This document shows, piece after piece, positions 1-4,498 of a stretch of 6,640 nucleotides of DNA. The translations under genes and the position numbers were made by a program. Source of the DNA: Atopobiaceae bacterium (GTDB lineage: Bacteria > Actinomycetota > Coriobacteriia > Coriobacteriales > Atopobiaceae); NCBI GenBank assembly GCA_017460265.1, contig JAFUBJ010000243.1:1-6640 (forward strand), in the 5' to 3' direction. The notes beneath the pieces are model-generated. The model made no database searches and was not told the DNA's origin. It saw nothing but the letters and a program-made list of their open reading frames with translations. Each line of letters begins with the position of its first letter. The stretch's first letter is position 1.

Positions 1-53
1 AGGAACGCCTGCGACAGCGCCGACGCCGCGCCCTCTACGATAAGATTCTCCAT
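1..53 (-). CDS. 5' end of an unidentified gene (17 codons visible)
   Basis: An ATG at 53-51 on the minus strand opens a frame reading MENLIVEGAASALSQAF, which continues off the left edge of the window. A purine-rich ribosome-binding site (AGGAAG, 63-58, within an AGAGAGG-type tract) lies 4 nt before the ATG. A sigma70-like promoter is placed about 30 nt further upstream (88-116). Start codon, ribosome-binding site and promoter together make a real gene start more likely than chance. The visible residues are a short amphipathic-looking N-terminus with no signal peptide, too short to assign a family. It points the same way as the methyltransferase at 353-940, but about 300 bases of AT-rich, repeat-bearing sequence separate them, so it probably has its own promoter. 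Confidence 0.55.
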   Translation of the reverse strand, partial: MENLIVEGAASALSQAF

Positions 54-87
54 GGGTCTTCCTCTCTTTCGAATCTCGACAATCCGA

Positions 88-116
88 AGGTTAGGAAGAC
101 CCTTCGCTTAGGTCAA
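88..116 (-). promoter_or_regulatory. Candidate sigma70 promoter for the gene at 1-53
   Basis: Read on the minus strand, TTGACC (116-111, five of six matches to TTGACA) is followed by exactly 17 nt and then TAACCT (93-88, three of six matches to TATAAT). Transcription would start near 80, giving a leader of about 27 nt that includes the ribosome-binding site. The -35 and the spacing are good and the -10 is weak. The assignment is by inspection only. Confidence 0.35.
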
Positions 117-165
117 ACCAACAGAAACGTTATGCCGACCCCCCTAAGGCGCTGTTTGGACGCAT

Positions 166-313
166 TAGTTACCACTGAATCGCGATGTGAGGGCATTAAT
201 CGGTTTATTTTGCATCGAGTGGCAACTAGATAAAATAGCTAGTTACCACTCGATGTGCTCGCTCGGACAAAACCGCAGGATTCTCAGCACCAGAACGAAT
301 CGTATGGTAACTA
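166..313. repeat. Cluster of four TAGTTACCA-like sites
   Basis: The nonamer TAGTTACCA occurs on the plus strand at 166-174 and 240-248, and in inverse orientation at 305-313. A one-base variant, TGGCAACTA, is at 220-228. The first two share a longer match, TAGTTACCACT (166-176 and 240-250). Three of the four are followed or preceded within about 10 nt by GATG/CATC, so the similarity extends beyond the core. The sites lie upstream of the minus-strand gene at 1-53 and downstream of the methyltransferase. This layout fits repeated binding sites for a DNA-binding regulator, but no regulator gene is visible in the window. Confidence 0.55.
213..255. repeat. 17-bp inverted repeat with 9-nt AT-rich loop
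   Basis: The arms at 213-229 and 239-255 are complementary at 16 of 17 positions. The single exception (223/245) becomes a G-U pair in a minus-strand transcript. The centre is ataaaatag. Neither strand has a T-run after the stem, so it is a poor intrinsic terminator. The element contains the two middle TAGTTACCA-like sites as its arms, which favours an operator or a protein-bound palindrome. A structured 3' end for methyltransferase mRNA is also possible. Confidence 0.6.
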
Positions 314-352
314 TTTGCATCTGATGCCTTAACGTGAACACCGCCGCGCAGA

Positions 353-940
353 CTACTGCTTGCGCAGCAGTGCCCACAGCCAGCGGAAATCGGGCTGGCC
401 TGGGTGCTCATTGCCAAAGATGCCCACCTGCGTGACCGTCAGCTCCGGCACGGTTGCTGCCAGCGCCGCAAAGCGCTCCTCGGTCATGTAGGTGTAGTAG
501 CGTTTTCCCAGGTATCCGTCTTTATCGCCGTACTTGAACGAGACGTAGAGCACCCCGCCCGGCTGCAAGGCGCGCGCCAGCTTGGGCATGAGCTCCACCA
601 GCCGCTTGTACTCCAGATGCATGATGGAGGCCGACGCAAAGATGCCGTCGTAGAGCGCCACATCATCAAGCTCGTTGAACTCTTGGACACGCACGGGCGT
701 ACCGAGATACTCCGACGCAAGCTCACACATCCGCACCGAGCCATCCGTCGGTGTGACCGTAAAGCCCTTCTCGCGAAAGTATGCCGTGTCGCGCCCCGAG
801 CCACAGCCCAGGTCAAGGATGGAGCCACCAGCCGGCAGCTCCGCCATGAAGCGGTCCTGGTTGGTGCGCTCCGTGATGGTGAACGCATCGGCAAAGCAGT
901 GCTCGGCCTTCTCGTTGAAGTACTCGATCGTGGTGTTCAT
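353..940 (-). CDS. Class I SAM-dependent methyltransferase
   Basis: This 195-aa protein has a Rossmann-type methyltransferase fold and is presumably cytoplasmic. Motif I is LDLGCGSGRD (residues 42-51), which contacts SAM. An acidic residue after strand 2 (D66 in TPTDGS) should bind the ribose. The motif IV region is YDGIFASASIMHL (97-109), followed by LQPGGVLYVSF (125-135) before strand 5. The short N-terminal part (YFNEKAEHCF) resembles small stand-alone methyltransferases of the Methyltransf_11/25 type. The substrate cannot be read from the sequence. The ATG at 940-938 lies 9 nt after the esterase stop and has only a weak AGGG ribosome-binding site that overlaps that stop, so translation is probably coupled to the esterase. 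A 6-bp stem-loop (355-371) covers the 3' end but has no U-tract. Confidence 0.88.
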   Translation of the reverse strand: MNTTIEYFNEKAEHCFADAFTITERTNQDRFMAELPAGGSILDLGCGSGRDTAYFREKGFTVTPTDGSVRMCELASEYLGTPVRVQEFNELDDVALYDGIFASASIMHLEYKRLVELMPKLARALQPGGVLYVSFKYGDKDGYLGKRYYTYMTEERFAALAATVPELTVTQVGIFGNEHPGQPDFRWLWALLRKQ

Positions 941-949
941 GAAGTGGCC

Positions 950-1750
950 CTAGCAGCTGCGCTTGCCCATCTTGGCGTAGGTGTCCTCGCGCGGGATCCA
1001 GTCCAGGAAAGCCTCAACCTGCTGGTCCCAGAAGCGCCACTCGTGGCCAAAGCCCGAGACCTCCACCCAGGTGACGTCCGCTCCCAGCTCCGTGAGCTCG
1101 GCGGCAAAGGCCTGGTTGGGGGCGAGCAGGAAGTCCTCGGTGCCGCAGGCGTCATAGATGGGTGGGAAGTCAGCGCCAGAGGCGGCCACCTTCCGCGCCA
1201 GCGCATGAACGTCGTACGCGGGGTCAGTTTCGCCCTGGTCGGCTGCCATGGGGTCAGCCGCAAAGGTTGCCGGGTTGATGTGCACGCCGGCGGAGAATGC
1301 ACCGATGGCGTGGTAGCACTCGGGGTGGGTCAGCCCGTGCACGAAGGCACCGTAGCCACCCATGGAGAGGCCCGCGATGTAGGTATCCTCGGGCGCGCTC
1401 GACACGGGGAAGTAGTTGGTAACGAACTCGGGCAGCTCCTCTTCCACGAAGCGGGCGAAGTCGTCCGCGCCGATCTTGGCGTAGGCCTTGTTCTCGGCCG
1501 AGATGTTGACGATGGCGATGCGGCGCTCCTCGGCGTAGAGCTCGACGTTGGTGTAGCCCGTCCACTGCGCATGGTTGTTGGCAAAGCCATGCAGCAGGTA
1601 GACCACGGGGAACTTTGCCGGCAGCACGTGCGTAGCCGGACCGTCTCCCATGCCCAGTGCCTCGGGGCAGGTGACCGAGGGCAGCACCACCGTGATGTCC
1701 ACCGCACGGTTGAGCGAGTACGACAGGAAGTTGCAGACGACCTTTGCCAT
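950..1750 (-). CDS. Putative esterase (EstA / esterase D-like alpha/beta-hydrolase)
   Basis: This 266-aa serine hydrolase belongs to the PF00756 putative-esterase family, which includes tributyrin esterase and S-formylglutathione hydrolase. The fold landmarks are in order: an oxyanion-hole HG in YLLHGFANN (51-59), the nucleophile elbow GLSMGGYG with Ser129, a probable acid Asp206 in CGTEDFLL, and His236 in GFGHEWRFW. The length matches the family. No signal peptide is seen, so it should act in the cytoplasm on a short-chain acyl ester; the natural substrate is unknown. The start at 1750 is chosen because GAGAGGAG lies 5 nt upstream. An in-frame ATG at 1786 would add 12 residues, but it lies upstream of the likely transcription start. 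The gene is followed after 9 nt by the methyltransferase. Confidence 0.9.
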   Translation of the reverse strand: MAKVVCNFLSYSLNRAVDITVVLPSVTCPEALGMGDGPATHVLPAKFPVVYLLHGFANNHAQWTGYTNVELYAEERRIAIVNISAENKAYAKIGADDFARFVEEELPEFVTNYFPVSSAPEDTYIAGLSMGGYGAFVHGLTHPECYHAIGAFSAGVHINPATFAADPMAADQGETDPAYDVHALARKVAASGADFPPIYDACGTEDFLLAPNQAFAAELTELGADVTWVEVSGFGHEWRFWDQQVEAFLDWIPREDTYAKMGKRSC

Positions 1751-1755
1751 GGCGG

Positions 1756-1763
1756 CTCCTCTC
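1756..1763 (-). promoter_or_regulatory. Ribosome-binding site that sets the esterase start
   Basis: GAGAGGAG on the minus strand is followed by 5 nt (ccgcc) and the ATG at 1750. It is a strong Shine-Dalgarno match and favours the inner start over the in-frame ATG at 1786. Confidence 0.75.
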
Positions 1764-1784
1764 AAACGGGACGTATCTGGTCGC

Positions 1785-1815
1785 ATTGTATCGAATGGAC
1801 ATATGCTGCGCCCAA
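1785..1815 (-). promoter_or_regulatory. Candidate esterase promoter overlapping the first 51-bp repeat
   Basis: On the minus strand TACAAT (1790-1785) matches TATAAT at five of six positions and would start transcription near 1778, just ahead of the ribosome-binding site. The only upstream hexamer of note is TTGGGC (1815-1810), with a long 19-nt spacer. That hexamer lies inside the first tandem-repeat unit, so protein or structure at the repeats could affect polymerase binding. The -10 is credible and the -35 is weak. Confidence 0.3.
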
Positions 1816-1959
1816 CCGGACGTTAGACGGCAGGTTTTGGTCCGGACGAGCGCAAGTTGCGCCCAAACGGACCGCGACGGGCATTGTAACGTCCGGACGA
1901 GCGCAAGGTGCGCCCAACCGGACCGTAGCGTGCCCTGCAACGTCCGGATGGGCGCAAAC
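1807..1959. repeat. Three 51-bp tandem repeats with palindromic junctions
   Basis: Units begin at 1807, 1858 and 1909. Each starts with TGCGCCCAAmCGGAC and ends with GTCCGGAyGrGCGCAA (copies at 1840-1855, 1891-1906 and 1942-1957, exactly 51 nt apart). Between these blocks are 18-nt variable segments. Where one unit ends and the next begins, the two conserved blocks form imperfect hairpins (1840-1872 and 1891-1923) with GTCCG/CGGAC outer stems and GCGCA/TGCGC inner stems. The array fills most of the gap between the lipoprotein stop and the esterase start. The period is a multiple of three, so several frames stay open across it. I regard those frames as by-products. The variable segments are too short and the repeats too divergent for a CRISPR. 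Confidence 0.85.
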
Positions 1960-1989
1960 GGTAGCTGAACTTCTCGCAGCTTAAGGGTA

Positions 1990-2523
1990 CTACCGGGCAA
2001 ACTCGACCGTCGCGGAACCGGATCCACACGCCTCGGCTAGGCCGGCTGCGTCGTCGATCTTACCCACGCGCCGGTAGCTCCACCCGCCGTTGGCAAAGGT
2101 CTCGTAGAAGAGCACGAGGCAGTCGGAACCAAACACCATGAGGTCGCCCGCCTCGATGGTCTCGGGCACGAACTGCTCGCCGTCGAAGGCGTCTCCGGTG
2201 TAGCAATATTTCTCGTTGCCGTGCAGCTCTTCCATGGCGAGCGACATCGGCAGACGTTCGACCAGCTGATTGCCCGCCTTGGTGTCCGCGACCGTTGCCG
2301 TGAAATCCACACCGTTGACCGTGACCGAGATGTGCATAGGTTCCTCTTCCTGTTCTGGTGCCTCGCTGACTTGCTGCTCCTGAGGCTGAGATGGCTCCGC
2401 AGGACCAGAGAGCTCCGCTGGGGCAGATGCTTCTGCTGAGCCACCGCCGCACCCATTCAGGGCAAGCCCCAGCACTGCCGCTCCAGCCATGAGAAAGGTG
2501 CGCCTGTCAATCGACCTCGTCAT
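1990..2523 (-). CDS. Tat-type lipoprotein with cyclophilin-like domain
   Basis: This 177-aa predicted exported protein starts MTRSIDRRTFLMAG, a twin-arginine-type signal (R7-R8, F10, L11) with a hydrophobic stretch to about residue 22. A lipobox-like LNGC ends in Cys25; Asn at the -2 position is unusual. Residues 28-61 are a flexible linker rich in Pro, Glu, Ser and Gln. Residues 63-155 resemble the cyclophilin-like fold domain PF18050: ISVTVNGVDF, a run like LPMSLAMEELHGNEKYCY, then GDLMVFGSDCLVLFYETF and RRVGKI. That family has the fold but no established isomerase activity, so the function is unknown. It should sit on the outer face of the membrane as a lipid-anchored protein. The start is uncertain: the GGGGGAG before the ATG at 2523 is only 2 nt away. 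An ATG at 2550 would give a 9-residue longer n-region. Starts further upstream (2637) fall before the likely promoter. Confidence 0.82.
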   Translation of the reverse strand: MTRSIDRRTFLMAGAAVLGLALNGCGGGSAEASAPAELSGPAEPSQPQEQQVSEAPEQEEEPMHISVTVNGVDFTATVADTKAGNQLVERLPMSLAMEELHGNEKYCYTGDAFDGEQFVPETIEAGDLMVFGSDCLVLFYETFANGGWSYRRVGKIDDAAGLAEACGSGSATVEFAR

Positions 2524-2583
2524 AGCTCCCCCACCATTCGTGCTCAGCATCCGCTGATGCGTACTATCAACCTTTGCATCTTC

Positions 2584-2612
2584 ATTCTTTGCCACGTCGC
2601 GGGTTGTTTCAA
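2584..2612 (-). promoter_or_regulatory. Candidate sigma70 promoter for the lipoprotein gene
   Basis: On the minus strand TTGAAA (2612-2607, five of six) is separated by exactly 17 nt from AAGAAT (2589-2584, four of six). Transcription would begin near 2577 and leave a leader of about 54 nt to the ATG at 2523. It argues against using the in-frame ATG at 2637 as the start. Confidence 0.35.
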
Positions 2613-2668
2613 ATGCCAATATTGCCTTGCTTGCCATAGCGCCCGTGCATCGATGCGGAAATCAGATA

Positions 2669-2751
2669 TGACAAGAAACGCCTGGTCCCAAATCCGCCAT
2701 GTTAGACAACCAGGATGGAGTCTTCTGTCCAAGGTGACAAGAAAAGACCTG
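2669..2751. repeat. 83-bp direct repeat, copy A, plus an extra half-unit
   Basis: This segment matches 4350-4432 at 79 of 83 positions with no gaps, in the same orientation. It has internal structure: a box beginning TGACAAGAAA and running to AATCCGCCA (2669-2699) recurs 66 nt later at 2735-2766. Copy A therefore has two full boxes, whereas copy B has one and a fragment. A stem pairing TTAGACA (2702-2708) with TGTCCAA (2726-2732) closes a 17-nt loop and is perfect, with a G-U pair, in a minus-strand RNA. No long open frame in it looks like a protein. The layout suggests a dispersed intergenic element. Confidence 0.85.
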
Positions 2752-2794
2752 GTCTCAAATCCGCCACATCCTTTCATCCGCTTTGCAAGCACAG

Positions 2795-4192
2795 TCACGG
2801 CAGGTCTATCGTCACCGGTTCAACGATCAAATCAGTTTTCGAAGACGGCAGGAAACCCAGGGCGTAGAGAGGATACGTTACGAATCCTTCTCCGCCCCCT
2901 AGGTTGGTGTCGGCAAACTTTGCAGCAGGATGCGAACCATACTTCTTGGGGTGCGCAATGACGTAACGCATGCTGGTAGCTCTACCGTTGGTTGACTTGC
3001 ACTCAATAATGGTAGGCTCGCCATTCAGATTTGCAATAAAGTCGAGCTCGGGTGACCCACTTGGTGCGTGGTAATAGTACAGGGGTTGTTCGTTGGAAGC
3101 AAAAGCCGAGGCGACCATGTTCTCGGCAATTGCCCCTTTGTACGCGCTCAAATCACCTTTGAGCACCCGCACGGCGGTTCCCTGTTCAAGCTGGGACACA
3201 AGCAGGCCCGTGTCGGAAAAAAACGCCTTGAACTCTCGGTCGATCTTGGCACCTTCAAGCGGAGAAGTAATCTCACGAAGGTTATATGACTTAACAACAA
3301 GCCCAACGTCAACAAGGTATTGGAGTCCATCCGCTTTTTGCGTGCTGTTGCCACGCGCATCGACCTTGCTATATTGAAATTTTTTATATTCCTTTGCAAG
3401 CTGAGAGGGCAACGAGTCAAGACAAGCCTCTGCTCGCAGCTTAAGCACCTCGTTGACGGCATCTTCACCCTTTGCATTGCGATAACGTCCAAAGTCATCG
3501 CGAATGGAGCGAAGAATCTGGTTTTGCACTTCGCGCACGGCATTGAGGTCGTGGCTTTCGAGAAAGACGTTAACAGCCTCGGGCATGCCTCCAACAATTA
3601 GGTATTGCAGGTAAAGCGTTCGCAGACCATTGTGGACAGTGGGAAGCAGAGGCTCCTTTGCACCTATCTGTTCGCCCGCATACGCCATGACCTCGTCCGC
3701 AATACCAGCATTTATAAGGAATTCACGCAGGTTTAGGGGGTGCATCGTGAGATGCTCTTCGTAACCAACCGAAATACCACGGGGATAGGGGTCCCTAAAA
3801 CCCTTGACGCCAAGGAAGCTGCCCGTGGCAATCACATCATAGCGTCCGTCAATATCCCAGTATTTAAGCGAGCTCCGAGCGTTTGGGCAATCTTGTACCT
3901 CATCAAGAATAAGCAAGGTGTCATGTGCCACAAATCTAGCCTCAGGGACCGACGCAGTAATTGACATGACCATGTCGTCCACGTTGAAGTCACCCGCAAA
4001 AGCATCGTGCACACTCTTATTTGCCCGCAGATCGAGATACACCACTTGTCCATAACACTCATCACCAAAGGCCCGCACGAGGTAGGTCTTCCCCACCTGC
4101 CTCAGACCGCTGATAACAAGGGGGTGATGAGGACGACCACGCCAGTCCTCCAGATTGGACCAAAACTCCCTCTTGAGCATTCGCATCACCAT
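2795..4192 (-). CDS. AAA ATPase with DUF4143 / PD-(D/E)XK-like C-terminus
   Basis: This 465-aa ATP-binding protein has the AAA_14 plus DUF4143 architecture (PF13173, PF13635). Walker A is GLRQVGKT (29-36, Lys35) and Walker B is LLILDE (93-98). A sensor-like IATGSFLG follows (121-128). The C-terminal part includes GAIAENMVA (353-361) and then ELDFIANLNGEPTIIECKS (382-400), where Asp384, Glu397 and Lys399 fit a PD-(D/E)XK nuclease core. The length is typical and both domains look intact. The physiological role of the family is not settled. No partner or cognate gene is adjacent. Four near-N-terminal starts exist (4192, GTG 4189, 4186, 4180); the last has GGTGAT just upstream. A TAAAAT hexamer at 4207-4202 would give a nearly leaderless transcript from 4192. 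GC content is clearly lower than in the flanking genes. The gene is enclosed by the 83-bp direct repeats and preceded by 33-bp tandem repeats, which suggests acquisition. Confidence 0.9.
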   Translation of the reverse strand: MVMRMLKREFWSNLEDWRGRPHHPLVISGLRQVGKTYLVRAFGDECYGQVVYLDLRANKSVHDAFAGDFNVDDMVMSITASVPEARFVAHDTLLILDEVQDCPNARSSLKYWDIDGRYDVIATGSFLGVKGFRDPYPRGISVGYEEHLTMHPLNLREFLINAGIADEVMAYAGEQIGAKEPLLPTVHNGLRTLYLQYLIVGGMPEAVNVFLESHDLNAVREVQNQILRSIRDDFGRYRNAKGEDAVNEVLKLRAEACLDSLPSQLAKEYKKFQYSKVDARGNSTQKADGLQYLVDVGLVVKSYNLREITSPLEGAKIDREFKAFFSDTGLLVSQLEQGTAVRVLKGDLSAYKGAIAENMVASAFASNEQPLYYYHAPSGSPELDFIANLNGEPTIIECKSTNGRATSMRYVIAHPKKYGSHPAAKFADTNLGGGEGFVTYPLYALGFLPSSKTDLIVEPVTIDLP

Positions 4193-4218
4193 GTTAGTAC
4201 TATTTTAAGAGGATTCTA

Positions 4219-4317
4219 GACTATACTTTTGTCAATTTTAAATGGTTTTAGATTAATGATTTTGACAATTTTCAAAGGTTCTAGGGTAGTATCTTTGCCA
4301 TTTTTAAAAGGTTTCAG
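4219..4317. repeat. Three AT-rich 33-bp tandem repeats upstream of the ATPase
   Basis: Units lie at 4219-4251, 4252-4284 and 4285-4317, about two-thirds identical overall and closer in their last 25 bases. The shared core on the plus strand is TTTGnCAwTTTTnAAAnGGTT. A decayed fourth copy (TTTTAAGAGGATTCTAGA, 4203-4220) reaches almost to the ATPase start. Each unit has a TTGNCA hexamer that is near-palindromic (TTGACAA or TTGTCAA) and so can act as a -35 on either strand. On the minus strand the units read in one frame as LKPFKNGKDTT, LEPLKIVKIIN and LKPFKIDKSIV before a TAG at 4218-4216. This array and the second 83-bp repeat fill most of the 306-nt gap between the divergent ATPase and HAD genes. 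Confidence 0.8.
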
Positions 4318-4349
4318 ACGAATGGCCTGTTGAACCGGAAGCTCGGAGG

Positions 4350-4432
4350 TGACAAGAAACACCTGGTCCCAAATCCGCCATGTTGGACAACCAGGACGGA
4401 GGCTTCTGTCCAAGGTGACAAGAAAAGACCTG
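4350..4432. repeat. 83-bp direct repeat, copy B
   Basis: This is the second copy of the element at 2669-2751, in the same orientation, with four substitutions and no indels. The conserved block begins TGACAAGAAA and ends AAGAAAAGACCTG. Here the stem is a perfect 7-bp pairing of TTGGACA (4383-4389) with TGTCCAA (4407-4413) around a 17-nt loop. An alternative pairing of CCTGGT (4362-4367) with ACCAGG (4390-4395) overlaps it and would compete with it. The match stops at 4432, where copy A continues into another AATCCGCCA box. Confidence 0.85.
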
Positions 4433-4453
4433 TTCCCTTCTTGCCGCGACCTG

Positions 4454-4459
4454 TATCAT
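4454..4459 (+). promoter_or_regulatory. Possible -10 box for the HAD-GNAT operon
   Basis: TATCAT matches TATAAT at five of six positions and lies 39 nt before the HAD start codon. No convincing -35 is found 16-18 nt upstream. Alternative starts could lie in the 33-bp array, for example TTGTCA at 4229-4234 with ATTAAT at 4252-4257 after 17 nt. Confidence 0.22.
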
Positions 4460-4498
4460 GGGCTAGCACCAACTATTGCGAAACCAGTTAGGAAGCTT

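Noticed and set aside
213..255. Intrinsic terminator for the methyltransferase
   Set aside because: The hairpin is strong but no T-tract follows it on either strand.
355..371. Stem-loop over the methyltransferase stop codon (ACTGCT/AGCAGT) as a terminator
   Set aside because: A 6-bp stem without a U-run, largely inside the coding sequence.
1807..1959. CRISPR-like array
   Set aside because: The 18-nt variable segments are too short for spacers and two of them resemble each other. The repeats are imperfect and no cas genes are nearby.
404..1984. 526-codon plus-strand open frame antisense to the methyltransferase and esterase
   Set aside because: It runs opposite two genes with intact catalytic motifs and through the 51-bp repeats. 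The sequence is rich in Arg, Val, His and Gly with no recognisable domain, as expected of an antisense shadow in GC-rich DNA.
2524..2637. N-terminal extension of the lipoprotein to an ATG at 2637
   Set aside because: It would bury the Tat signal 38 residues inside the protein, and it precedes the candidate promoter at 2584-2612.
4216..4413. 65-codon minus-strand ORF as a real gene
   Set aside because: It begins with TTG inside the dispersed 83-bp repeat and has no good ribosome-binding site. Only the repeat-encoded tail is notable, so it is kept as a finding, not a CDS.
4349..4498. N-terminal extension of the HAD protein
   Set aside because: The extension is encoded by the dispersed repeat. 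The ATG at 4499 has its own ribosome-binding site and gives a normal membrane-anchor N-terminus.
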